Below, one piece after another: positions 54,047 to 62,332 of a stretch of 64,000 nucleotides of DNA. The position numbers were made by a program, and so were the translations under genes. The DNA is from Paraburkholderia dinghuensis (GTDB taxonomy: Bacteria; Pseudomonadota; Gammaproteobacteria; Burkholderiales; Burkholderiaceae). Every line of letters starts with the position of its first letter. The first letter of the stretch is position 1. The DNA lies in the NCBI RefSeq assembly GCF_003837865.1, contig NZ_RQIS01000014.1, positions 105,439 to 169,438 of the forward strand, read 5' to 3'. Under the pieces are notes generated by a model, which did no database searches, was not told the origin of the DNA, and worked only from the letters and a program-made list of their open reading frames with translations.

Positions 54047-54436
54047 ATGTCGGCCGAAGTGTCCCGCGTCATCTCCTGGTTCGAAATCCCCGCGCACGAT
54101 CTGGATCGCGCCGCCCGCTTCTACGAAACGGCCCTTGGGACGTCACTGCAGCGTGACGTGGTCGGCGGCGTGCAGATGGCGCTGTTCGCCCACACCGAAG
54201 CCGACACAGGCGGTTGCATCGTGTTCAATCCCCTCGACGTGAAGCCCGATCCGAAAGGCGTGCTCGTCTATCTGAACGCGCAGCCATCGGTGTCGGCGGT
54301 GCTCGAGCGCGTCGAGAAGGCCGGCGGCAAAAGGCAGGGGCCGGCGCAGGAACTGCCGAACAACTACGGCTATATCGGCTTCTTCATCGACACCGAAGGC
54401 AACCGCGTCGGGCTGCACGCACCGAAGCTCGGGTGA
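54047..54436 (+). CDS. VOC (glyoxalase/bleomycin-resistance) family protein
   Basis: 129 residues forming one vicinal-oxygen-chelate unit: ISWFEIPAHDLDRAARFYETALG at the N-terminus and YIGFFIDTEGNRVGLHAP at the C-terminus. Specific reaction unknown. It is 272 bases upstream of, and on the same strand as, a WYL-domain regulator; such VOC/YafY pairs are frequent, suggesting a regulatory link. The 297-base gap upstream contains nothing I can identify. Confidence 0.88.
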   Translation: MSAEVSRVISWFEIPAHDLDRAARFYETALGTSLQRDVVGGVQMALFAHTEADTGGCIVFNPLDVKPDPKGVLVYLNAQPSVSAVLERVEKAGGKRQGPAQELPNNYGYIGFFIDTEGNRVGLHAPKLG

Positions 54437-54660
54437 GGTGCACCAGGGCATCTCGCTCGCCCGGGCGTCGGGTTGTGGGCGGTCGCGTGAACGAGCGGAC
54501 CGCCCAGACGACTGCGTGCGAAGCGACGCCCGGTGCACCGCGTCACCGCAGCGAAGCGTGGGGCGTTGTCGTGCCCAATGCCGCTCGCGTCCGCCCGTAC
54601 GAGCGCGCGCGAGCGGCGCTATGATCGCGGCATCGAACCTCACCAATCCTTCCATTCGCC

Positions 54661-54678
54661 GCCGGACAACCGTCCGGC
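54661..54678 (+). repeat. Short hairpin upstream of the WYL regulator
   Basis: GCCGGAC-AACC-GTCCGGC, a perfect 7-bp stem 31 bases before the regulator start. No T-tract. Could be an operator or a weak terminator of the VOC gene. Confidence 0.4.
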
Positions 54679-54708
54679 CCCTTCACCGCTGACTCTCCGC
54701 GCCTATAC

Positions 54709-55395
54709 ATGTCCCGTCGCGCCGACCGCCTGTTCCGCATCGCCGAGCTATTGCGCGGACGGCGTCTCACCACCGCGCAGCAGCTCGCCGAGTGGCTCGA
54801 AGTATCGCCACGCACCGTCTATCGCGACGTGCGGGACCTGCAGTTGTCGGGTGTGCCGATCGAGGGCGAAGCGGGCATTGGCTATCGTCTTGCGCGCACC
54901 GCGAGCCTGCCGCCGCTCACCTTCACCGCCGATGAACTCACTGCCCTTGCCGTCGGCGCGCGCATGGCCGAATCGTGGGGCGGCGCGGCGCTCGCAGGCG
55001 GCGCGCGTGGCGCGCTCGCCAAAATTGCCGCCGCCATGCCTGCGGACAAGCGCGTGGTTCTTGAACGCCTCGCGGTGTTCGCACCTTCGTATCACGTCGA
55101 CCGGGGCTTCTCGGAGAAAGTAGATGCGCTGCACCGCGCCGTCGATACGCGGCTCGTCGTGCGTTTCGCTTACTGCGACCGGCTCGGCGCGCACACCGAG
55201 CGGCGCGTGTGGCCGCTCGGGCTCGTCTACTGGGGGGCGCGCTGGACGGTCGGCGCGTGGTGCGAGTTGCGCGAGGACTTCCGCAATTTCGACATCGCGC
55301 GCATGACCGGCGTTCAGGTGCTCGAACCGTTTCCAGATGTGAGCGGGCGCAGGCTGGCCGATTATTTGCGGCGAGTGAATGCGCCTTCGCAGTAG
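54709..55395 (+). CDS. YafY-type transcriptional regulator (HTH-11 plus WYL domain)
   Basis: 228 residues. N-terminal winged helix (RADRLFRIAELLRGRR, LEVSPRTVYRDVRDLQ) and a C-terminal WYL domain (RLVVRFAYCDR... RRVWPLGLVYWGARWTVGAWCELREDFRNFDIARM). WYL domains sense small ligands or nucleic acids. Likely regulates itself and the upstream VOC gene. Confidence 0.92.
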   Translation: MSRRADRLFRIAELLRGRRLTTAQQLAEWLEVSPRTVYRDVRDLQLSGVPIEGEAGIGYRLARTASLPPLTFTADELTALAVGARMAESWGGAALAGGARGALAKIAAAMPADKRVVLERLAVFAPSYHVDRGFSEKVDALHRAVDTRLVVRFAYCDRLGAHTERRVWPLGLVYWGARWTVGAWCELREDFRNFDIARMTGVQVLEPFPDVSGRRLADYLRRVNAPSQ

Positions 55396-55575
55396 CGGAG
55401 AAGCGCGCGCCTGGACGTGCGGGACTGCGCAATTCGATGAAACGTTTGGCGCGATGTCATGCGTCCCGACGCGTCGAGCACAAAGGCTGGACGCAATCGC
55501 CAATCAACGCTTAGATTTGCGCGACTTTTTAGCCGCCTTGTTTCGAAGCGGTGCGCAACATGGCCAATCGCCCAG

Positions 55576-55854
55576 GGTGAAGTCGGCGCGACGTATATGC
55601 TGACGACCGCCGTGCAATTCGGCGCCGACTACATGTCCATGAAGGGCAACGGGTATCTCAACAACAACCACGCGCACCGGATCTCGGCGTCGATCGACTA
55701 CTTCCGCTCCAAGCGTACGATGGTCTATACGCAGGCGGTGAATCAACGCGCGAACGCCGGTGCGCAGGCGCTGATCAGCGGCATCCTCGCCCCGAACGGG
55801 ACGTCGAGCGGTCCGAGCCAGTTCCTCACCCGCGTGGGAATCGAAACGCGATTC
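55576..55854 (+). pseudogene. C-terminal remnant of a Gram-negative porin
   Basis: About 93 residues resemble the last beta-strands of Burkholderia trimeric porins: VGATYMLTTAVQFGADY, MKGNGYLNNNHAHRISASIDY, SKRTMVYTQAV, NGTSSGPSQFLTRVGIETRF. Intact porins end at the terminal Phe of such an R-F motif, but here the frame reads on into unrelated sequence, and the roughly 270 N-terminal residues, signal peptide and start are missing. It is a decayed fragment at the border between the regulator gene and pntB. Confidence 0.75.
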
Positions 55855-55887
55855 CAGGCGTTCGACGCTTCGTTTCCCCCGGTCGTA

Positions 55888-55913
55888 GCGCGACTATCGC
55901 CCGATAGTCGCGC
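55888..55913. terminator. 12-bp stem hairpin after pntB
   Basis: GCGCGACTATCG-CC-CGATAGTCGCGC, perfect arms with a 2-base centre, 41 bases after the pntB stop. No T-tract on either side. Probably marks the end of the pnt transcript or the end of the porin remnant. Confidence 0.5.
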
Positions 55914-55954
55914 GATCATCGGCGTGACCGGCCCGCAATGCCCACGCGGTCCGG

Positions 55955-57409
55955 TCACTCCACCGACTTCACCATCTCCTCGATGACCTTCTTGGCATCG
56001 CCGAACACCATCATCGTCTTGTCCATGTAGAACAATTCGTTGTCGAGCCCGGCATAACCCGCCGCCATCGACCGCTTGTTCACGATGATCGTGCGCGCCT
56101 TGTACGCCTCGATGATCGGCATGCCCGCGATCGGCGATTTCGGATCGTTCTTTGCCGCCGGATTCACCACGTCGTTCGCGCCGAGCACGAGCACGACATC
56201 GGTCTGGCCGAACTCGTTGTTGATGTCCTCCATCTCGAACACGAGGTCGTAGGGCACTTCGGCTTCCGCGAGCAGCACGTTCATATGGCCCGGCATGCGC
56301 CCTGCGACCGGATGAATCGCGTAGCGCACATCGACGCCCTTTTCCACGAGCTTGTCGGTCAGTTCTTTCAACGCATGCTGCGCCCGTGCGACGGCAAGGC
56401 CATAGCCCGGCACGATCACGACCGATTCGGCGTTGCCGAGCATGAACGCGGCATCGTCGGCGGAACCCGACTTCACCGGACGCTGCTCCTGCGCACCGCC
56501 CGCCGCTGCACTGCCCGCTTCCGCACCGAATCCGCCCAGCAGCACGTTGAAGAACGAGCGGTTCATCGCGTGACACATGATGTACGAGAGAATCGCGCCC
56601 GACGAACCGACGAGCGACCCCGCGATGATCAGCATCGCGTTGTTCAGCGAGAAGCCGATGCCCGCCGCCGCCCAGCCCGAGTACGAGTTCAGCATCGACA
56701 CGACGACGGGCATATCCGCACCGCCGATCGGAATGATGATGAGCACGCCGAGCGCGAACGCGATCAACGTCATGATGATGAACGGCAGCCACGATTGCGT
56801 GAGGAAGAACAGAATCCCGAAGCCGATCATGCCGAGCGCGAGCATCAGGTTGATCAGATGCTGGCCCGCGTAGACCACGGGCGCGCCCTGGAAGAGCCGG
56901 AATTTGTACTTGCCCGACAGCTTGCCGAACGCGATCACCGACCCGCTGAACGTGATGGCCCCGACGAACGTGCCGATGAACAGCTCGACGCGATTGCCGT
57001 AGGGCAGAAAGTCCGGATACGGCGCATCTTCGGCAACCAGCCCGAACGCGGAAGGCTCGGAGACGACCGCATAGGCGATGCACACCGCAGCGAGACCGAT
57101 CAGCGAGTGCATGGCGGCGACGAGTTCGGGCATCTTCGTCATCTCGACACGCGCGGCGACATACGCACCGAGGCCCCCGCCCACCACGAGCGCCCCGAAC
57201 AACAGGGTGAGCCCGAGCCCGAGATTCGAGCCGAATTGTGCGGATTCCTTCACGATCAGCGCGAGCGTCGTGAGAATCGCGATAGCCATGCCGGCCATGC
57301 CGAACACATTGCCGGCGCGTGCGCTCTTCGGATTCGAGAGTCCCTTGAGCGCCTGGATGAAGCAGACCGACGCCACCAGATAGAGCAGCGTAACGACGTT
57401 CATGCTCAT
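55955..57409 (-). CDS. pntB: NAD(P) transhydrogenase beta subunit
   Basis: 484 residues. Eight or nine membrane helices in the N-terminal two-thirds and a C-terminal NADP(H)-binding domain III with VPGYGLAVARAQHAL, HPVAGRMPGHMNVLLAEA and LVLGANDVVNPAA. With PntA it couples hydride transfer from NADH to NADP with proton movement. Starts 4 bases inside the preceding gene's stop (ATGA overlap). Confidence 0.97.
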   Translation of the reverse strand: MSMNVVTLLYLVASVCFIQALKGLSNPKSARAGNVFGMAGMAIAILTTLALIVKESAQFGSNLGLGLTLLFGALVVGGGLGAYVAARVEMTKMPELVAAMHSLIGLAAVCIAYAVVSEPSAFGLVAEDAPYPDFLPYGNRVELFIGTFVGAITFSGSVIAFGKLSGKYKFRLFQGAPVVYAGQHLINLMLALGMIGFGILFFLTQSWLPFIIMTLIAFALGVLIIIPIGGADMPVVVSMLNSYSGWAAAGIGFSLNNAMLIIAGSLVGSSGAILSYIMCHAMNRSFFNVLLGGFGAEAGSAAAGGAQEQRPVKSGSADDAAFMLGNAESVVIVPGYGLAVARAQHALKELTDKLVEKGVDVRYAIHPVAGRMPGHMNVLLAEAEVPYDLVFEMEDINNEFGQTDVVLVLGANDVVNPAAKNDPKSPIAGMPIIEAYKARTIIVNKRSMAAGYAGLDNELFYMDKTMMVFGDAKKVIEEMVKSVE

Positions 57410-57738
57410 TGCGCGCCCTCCTTGCTGCCGGCACCCGCCAGCTTTTTCGGTTCCTTCTTGCGGAACATTTCGAGCATGCGCCGCGTGACGAGGAACCCGC
57501 CGAACACATTGACCGCCGCGAGCAGCACCGCGAAGGTGCCGAAAAACTTGCCCGCGCCGCCCACGGTGAGTCCGGTGGCGAGCATCGCGCCGACGATCAC
57601 GATCGCCGAAATGGCATTGGTCACAGCCATGAGCGGCGTATGCAGCGCGGGCGTGACGTTCCAGACCACGTGATAGCCGACGTACACGGCCAGCACGAAG
57701 ATGATCAGGTTGATGACGGTGTGGTTGATGATTTCCAT
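57406..57738 (-). CDS. NAD(P) transhydrogenase alpha subunit, membrane part (PntA2/PntAB)
   Basis: 110 residues with three to four helices, corresponding to the C-terminal membrane domain of E. coli PntA, here as a separate gene: VINLIIFVLAVYVGYHVVWNV, TPLMAVTNAISAIVIVGAM, FGGFLVTRRMLEMFR. It sits 13 bases after pntA1. Confidence 0.95.
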   Translation of the reverse strand: MEIINHTVINLIIFVLAVYVGYHVVWNVTPALHTPLMAVTNAISAIVIVGAMLATGLTVGGAGKFFGTFAVLLAAVNVFGGFLVTRRMLEMFRKKEPKKLAGAGSKEGAQ

Positions 57739-57751
57739 CGCCGGTCTCCGT

Positions 57752-58903
57752 TTACGTCTTCTTCGTGACGGCGCCGTCGCGAGCCAGCAGCGTGGCCGCG
57801 ACGATGTCGTCCGCGAGATCGATGTTGAGCGTGCCTTCCTTCGTGACGATCAGCTTCAGGAAGTCGAGCAGATTGCGCGCGTAGAGTGCGGAGGCGTCGG
57901 CGGCCACCATCGACGCGAGGTTCGTGTAGCCGCAAACCTGCACGCCGTGCTGCGTGACCACCTGGTCCGCCACGGTGAGCGGGCAGTTGCCACCGCGCCT
58001 TCCGGTCGCCGGATCGGCGACCGGGCCGCGCCCCGCCGCGAGGTCGATCACCACCGAGCCCGGCTTCATCGCCTGCACGGTTTCGGCGGGCAGTAACGTG
58101 GGCGCGTCGCGGCCCGGGATCAGCGCCGTCGAGATGACGATGTCGGCCTGCTTCGCGCGTTCGTGCACAAGCGCGGACTGGCGTGCGAGCCACGATGGCG
58201 GCATCGGCCGGGCGTAGCCGCCCACGCCCTGCGCGGCCTCGCGCTCCTCGTCGGTTTCGAAGGGCACGTCGAGAAACTTCGCGCCGAGCGATTCGATCTG
58301 CTCCTTCACGGCCGGGCGGACATCGGAGGCTTCGATCACGGCGCCGAGGCGCCGCGCCGTGGCGATCGCCTGCAGGCCAGCTACGCCCGCGCCGAGGATC
58401 AGCACGCGCGCGGCCTTGACGGTGCCGGCGGCGGTCATGAGCATCGGCATGAAGCGCGGATAGAGGTTCGCAGCGACGAGCACAGCCTTGTAGCCCGCGA
58501 TGTTGGCCTGCGACGACAGCACGTCGAGACTCTGCGCCCGCGTGGTGCGCGGCGCGGCTTCGAGGGCGAAGGCCGTCACGCCCGCCCCGGCGAGCTGCGC
58601 CGCGTTTTCGGCGTTGAAGGGATCGAGCATGCCGACCACCACGGCGCCACGCTTCATGAAGGCCAGTTCACTCACGGATGGCGATTGGACCTTGAGCACG
58701 AGGTCGGCACCGAAGGCGGCAGCGGCGTCGGCGATCTGGGCGCCGACGGCCGCATAGGCCTCATCGGGAAAGCTGGCGGGGCCGCCCGCGCCGCTCTGGA
58801 CGGTCACGGTGTGGCCCTGTGCGACGTATTTCTTGACTGTCTCCGGTGTCGCGGCCACGCGACTTTCGTTCGCCCGCGTCTCTGCGGGCACTCCGATATG
58901 CAT
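57752..58903 (-). CDS. pntA: NAD(P) transhydrogenase alpha subunit, NAD-binding part (PntA1/PntAA)
   Basis: 383-residue soluble NAD(H) domain I, related to alanine dehydrogenase: HIGVPAETRANESRVAATPETV, VLILGAGVAGLQAIATARRLGA, KPGSVVIDLAAGRGP. ATG 58903 is preceded by GAGGAG. First gene of the three-gene pnt operon. Long in-frame upstream extension to 59371 has no coding character and is not included. Confidence 0.96.
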   Translation of the reverse strand: MHIGVPAETRANESRVAATPETVKKYVAQGHTVTVQSGAGGPASFPDEAYAAVGAQIADAAAAFGADLVLKVQSPSVSELAFMKRGAVVVGMLDPFNAENAAQLAGAGVTAFALEAAPRTTRAQSLDVLSSQANIAGYKAVLVAANLYPRFMPMLMTAAGTVKAARVLILGAGVAGLQAIATARRLGAVIEASDVRPAVKEQIESLGAKFLDVPFETDEEREAAQGVGGYARPMPPSWLARQSALVHERAKQADIVISTALIPGRDAPTLLPAETVQAMKPGSVVIDLAAGRGPVADPATGRRGGNCPLTVADQVVTQHGVQVCGYTNLASMVAADASALYARNLLDFLKLIVTKEGTLNIDLADDIVAATLLARDGAVTKKT

Positions 58904-59177
58904 CGTTGAAATCTCCTCGACCTTCCAGCACTTTAAAGATTCGGGGGGCCGACGAGGTTCGCCGGCGAGTATTTTTTGTAGTGCAACGGCATAACGACGC
59001 ACCACTGTAACCGAAAGCCGGGGGCGGATCGACCCCGCGAAAAGCGCCGGTTGCGCGATATCGTGTGTTCTGGCAGGCAGACGGACCGACCGGCCACCGG
59101 TCACGGCCGCGGGCGGTGGATGACCGGTCGAGCCAGCCGCCAGCAGCCCACGGCATGTATCGGTAAAATGGCGGTCC

Positions 59178-59681
59178 ATGAATGAGGACACCTGGGCTCC
59201 GCACGTCACCGTGGCGGCGATCGTCGAGCGCGGCGGCCGCTTTCTCCTCGTCGAGGAGCACACGCCGGCCGGCCTGCGGCTGAACCAGCCCGCCGGCCAT
59301 CTGGAGGCGGGCGAAACGCTCGTCGAGGCCGTCGTGCGCGAAACGCTCGAGGAAACCGCGCACGCGTTCACGCCCGAGGCGCTCGTCGGCGTCTATATGA
59401 CCCACTTCGGCAAACCGGGCGAGAGCGGCGCGACGTATCTGCGCTTCACGTATTCCGGCTCGGTCGCGGATCAGCCGGAAGCGCGCGCGCTCGATCCCGA
59501 TATCGTCCGCACACTGTGGATGAGCGCCGACGAGCTGCGCGCCGCGAGCGAGCGTCATCGCACGCCGCTCGTGATGAAGTGCATCGATGATTACCTCGCG
59601 GGTGTACGCGTGCCGCTCGAATTCGTGCATGTGCATGCGGTTGGACCCAGATCGGGTCACAGCGGTGGTCCCCAAGGTTGA
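59178..59681 (+). CDS. Nudix hydrolase, NudJ type
   Basis: 167 residues. Nudix box present in GHLEAGETLVEAVVRETL followed by EETA, fitting Gx5Ex7REx2EE. E. coli NudJ (YmfB) hydrolyses thiamine-pyrophosphate-type precursors and nucleoside triphosphates; it likewise sits upstream of mnmA, which supports the assignment. Gap to mnmA is 13 bases. Confidence 0.92.
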   Translation: MNEDTWAPHVTVAAIVERGGRFLLVEEHTPAGLRLNQPAGHLEAGETLVEAVVRETLEETAHAFTPEALVGVYMTHFGKPGESGATYLRFTYSGSVADQPEARALDPDIVRTLWMSADELRAASERHRTPLVMKCIDDYLAGVRVPLEFVHVHAVGPRSGHSGGPQG

Positions 59682-59694
59682 AGGCAGCTAAGAG

Positions 59695-60912
59695 ATGAGC
59701 AAACGTAAGGTCGTGGTGGGTATGTCGGGCGGCGTCGATTCGTCGGTGACGGCATGGCTGCTCAAGGAGCAGGGATTCGACGTCGTCGGTCTTTTCATGA
59801 AGAACTGGGAAGACGACGACGACGGGGAATACTGCTCAACGCGCCAGGACTGGATCGACGTGGTGTCGGTGGCGGACCTGATCGGCATCGACGTCGAAGC
59901 GGTGAACTTCGCCGCCGAATACAAGGACCGCGTGTTCGCGGAGTTCCTGCGCGAGTATTCCGCGGGCCGCACGCCGAACCCGGACGTGCTCTGCAACGCC
60001 GAAATCAAGTTCAAGGCATTCCTCGATCACGCGATGTCGCTCGGGGCGGAAACCATCGCGACGGGCCACTACGCGCGCGTGCGTGAAAACAAGGGGCGTT
60101 TCGAACTGCTGAAGGCCTTCGATCACACGAAAGATCAGTCGTATTTCCTGCACCGGCTGAACCAGGCGCAGTTGTCGAAGACGATGTTCCCGCTCGGCGA
60201 GATCCCCAAGACGAAGGTGCGCGAGATCGCCGAAAAGATCGGTCTGCCGAACGCGAAGAAGAAGGACTCGACGGGCATCTGCTTCATCGGCGAGCGGCCG
60301 TTCCGCGACTTCCTGAACCGCTATCTGCCGACGAAGCCCGGCCCGATGATGACGCCCGACGGCAAGATCGTGGGCGAGCACATCGGCCTCGCGTTCTATA
60401 CGTTCGGGCAGAGGAAGGGCATCGGCCTCGGCGGCAGCAAGGACGGCAGCGGCGAACCGTGGTTCGTCGCGGGCAAGGACATGGCGTCGAACACGCTCTA
60501 CGTCGTGCAGGGTCACGATCATCCGTGGCTGCTCGCGCACGACCTGAGCGCGGGCAACGTGAGCTGGGTCGCGGGCGAGGCGCCCGTCGACGGCCACACG
60601 TGCGGAGCCAAGACGCGCTATCGCCAGGCGGACGCGCGCTGCACGTTCGGCGCGTCGGCGTCATCCAGCGCGGGTGGGTTCTCGCTGCACTTCCCCGACG
60701 CGCAATGGGCTGTCACTCCCGGCCAGTCTGCGGTGCTCTATGACGGCGATGTGTGCCTCGGCGGCGGGATCATCGAAGCGGTTCAAACGCTTGCGCCCCA
60801 CGTGCCTGACGTGCTGCCGCCCGAGCCGGTCCGCGCGAAGCGCGCAAAGCGCACGAAGGGCGCACCGCAGAAAAAACCCGCGCTGCTCGGCGGCGCGGCG
60901 AGCGAAGCCTAA
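59695..60912 (+). CDS. mnmA: tRNA-specific 2-thiouridylase MnmA
   Basis: Adds sulfur to wobble uridine-34 of Glu, Gln and Lys tRNAs. 405 residues. PP-loop VVGMSGGVDSSVTAWLL, catalytic cysteines in LCNAEIKFKAF and STGICFIGER, and the C-terminal RNA-binding domain. The last 40 residues form a Lys/Arg-rich tail (RAKRAKRTKGAPQKK) longer than in E. coli. It is the last core gene before the less GC-rich accessory region. Confidence 0.97.
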   Translation: MSKRKVVVGMSGGVDSSVTAWLLKEQGFDVVGLFMKNWEDDDDGEYCSTRQDWIDVVSVADLIGIDVEAVNFAAEYKDRVFAEFLREYSAGRTPNPDVLCNAEIKFKAFLDHAMSLGAETIATGHYARVRENKGRFELLKAFDHTKDQSYFLHRLNQAQLSKTMFPLGEIPKTKVREIAEKIGLPNAKKKDSTGICFIGERPFRDFLNRYLPTKPGPMMTPDGKIVGEHIGLAFYTFGQRKGIGLGGSKDGSGEPWFVAGKDMASNTLYVVQGHDHPWLLAHDLSAGNVSWVAGEAPVDGHTCGAKTRYRQADARCTFGASASSSAGGFSLHFPDAQWAVTPGQSAVLYDGDVCLGGGIIEAVQTLAPHVPDVLPPEPVRAKRAKRTKGAPQKKPALLGGAASEA

Positions 60913-61205
60913 GATGTATGGTCCCAGTAAGTCATGGTGCATTCTTCAGTCTTGAACAAGAGAACGCACTATGGCAAGTCGATGTGGCTATCGAAGAAAT
61001 CACCATTTTTCGACCGGAACGGCCCCAGTCAGGTAATTAGCCCCCTGCTCGAATCGCGTCCGCGCAGAGCCAACAGCAGGATACGCACTGTCAGGCGAGT
61101 ATAGCGAAGTCACTGTGGCAACAGGGGCGCTTCGTTGCGGGATCGCGGCACTGCCGGAATAGCCGGTCACATGAACGACACCAACACCGCGGCGATTCCC
61201 GTCCA
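60913..61205. other. Boundary stretch between mnmA and the effector cassette
   Basis: 293 bases with no gene I can support. A 75-codon minus-strand frame (61000-61227) overlaps the 3' end of the secreted-protein gene and has no recognisable product or ribosome binding site. Base composition begins to drop here. Confidence 0.4.
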
Positions 61206-61772
61206 CTACTTGCCAACGAGATCGCACGGCTCGGTCTCTTTGTCATTCGACACCGAAGTTGCGTGACACGACGCGGCTTTGTAACAACCGCTTTTGCTGT
61301 CGAACTTGAATTGAGTCGAGTAGCACTTGACGGCTGTACATGCCGTTTCCTCAATGTCGCGCATGCCATCGTGATCGGACGGTAGAACTCGAAACACGTC
61401 TGAGCTACCTTCGTAGAAGATACGGCCATTAGAAACGAGCCAATGCTGGAATTGATGCGCGCCATAGAACGGCGCGAAATACGGCTCAAGGGTCGGTCTC
61501 ACGTACAGGACCTTTTTCCCGTGAAGGCCGATAGGAACTGCCTTCTGTACAAGCCTTGTGCCTGGATCTTTCGGAATGTCACCCGACTCGGCATATCCGC
61601 TCAAATCCTGTTGTTGCGCTTCATGCTTCATCAGCGCTTTGGCAAAAGCCGGGGTCACATGCGCCCATCCATTGGTTGAGTCTTCGGTGTGATTCTCGAA
61701 CAGCGCTTCAGTCGCGGATGCGTGTCCGGCCGCAAGGCCGATGAGCAAGAGAAGAATGTATGTGCGCTTCAT
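61206..61772 (-). CDS. Secreted cysteine-rich protein, candidate immunity protein
   Basis: 188 residues, unrecognised family. Clear signal peptide (MKRTYILLLLIGLAAGHASA, cleavage after about residue 20), then a mixed alpha/beta periplasmic domain with five cysteines clustered at the C-terminus (145, 150, 163, 169, 183). The ATG overlaps the stop of the muramidase gene by 4 bases (ATGA). A periplasmic protein coupled to a peptidoglycan-hydrolase effector is the expected form of immunity protein. No sequence evidence shows binding, so this role is inferred from position and export signal. Less GC-rich than the core genes. Confidence 0.7.
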   Translation of the reverse strand: MKRTYILLLLIGLAAGHASATEALFENHTEDSTNGWAHVTPAFAKALMKHEAQQQDLSGYAESGDIPKDPGTRLVQKAVPIGLHGKKVLYVRPTLEPYFAPFYGAHQFQHWLVSNGRIFYEGSSDVFRVLPSDHDGMRDIEETACTAVKCYSTQFKFDSKSGCYKAASCHATSVSNDKETEPCDLVGK

Positions 61773-62332
61773 TTTGGTGTTCCGCCGCCTTCCACAAACC
61801 AGCCTTTCAGCGTTTTGTAATCGTGGACCTGGAAGGAGACCCACTCATGCGGCTTCAGTTTGTCGATGGCCGTCTTGATGTCGCCGCCGATTACGGCGTC
61901 CAGCACGTTATGTTTCCGGATGTCCTCAACCGCGATCAGGTCTTGAGTATGCGGGGAGAAGTCATCAAGCCCCATCGCCTTTTTTCCGTGCTCGGTCCAC
62001 GCCGCATTGTTAATCTGATAAAGCCCTGCGGCAGTCGTGCGACCATCCTTTCCCACGCCTGGGTGCGTTGTTTCGTCGGTAAAGCCCCACGTTGTATTTC
62101 CTGGATACCAGCCGTATTTGGCGTGATAGTCGCCGCCTTCGGACTTCCCGGTCATGTAGAGAAACGCCTTGACGTTGGCGTTCTTGAGGTATTCCTCATT
62201 CTCGTCGCGTCGGGTCTTTTGCCGGGATGCGATTTGCAGTTGCTTTGCGGCGCTATCGGTCGTGCTAGTCGTCGTTCTATGCGCGGCATGAGCGAGCGGC
62301 TTACCGGAACGAGACGTTACGGTGTTAGGCAT
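61769..62332 (-). CDS. Lambda-endolysin-like muramidase (GH104-type), candidate T6SS effector
   Basis: 187 residues. After a Thr/Ser-rich N-terminus (1-45) the domain follows lambda R endolysin: KAFLYMTGKSEGGDYHAKYG with probable catalytic Glu65, TAAGLYQINNAAW, GLDDFSPHTQDLIAVEDI and GGDIKTAIDKL. Lambda R is a lytic transglycosylase cutting the MurNAc-GlcNAc bond. No signal peptide or holin is present, so delivery by another route is needed; the upstream overlapping gene encodes a PAAR-type protein, pointing to type VI secretion. Alternative: a phage lysis remnant, less likely given the PAAR gene and exported partner. Confidence 0.8.
   Translation of the reverse strand: MPNTVTSRSGKPLAHAAHRTTTSTTDSAAKQLQIASRQKTRRDENEEYLKNANVKAFLYMTGKSEGGDYHAKYGWYPGNTTWGFTDETTHPGVGKDGRTTAAGLYQINNAAWTEHGKKAMGLDDFSPHTQDLIAVEDIRKHNVLDAVIGGDIKTAIDKLKPHEWVSFQVHDYKTLKGWFVEGGGTPK

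Noticed and set aside
61000..61227. Minus-strand 75-codon frame after the secreted-protein gene
   Set aside because: No ribosome binding site, overlaps the 3' end of a supported gene and no recognisable features. It could be a degraded second immunity gene, but I cannot support that.
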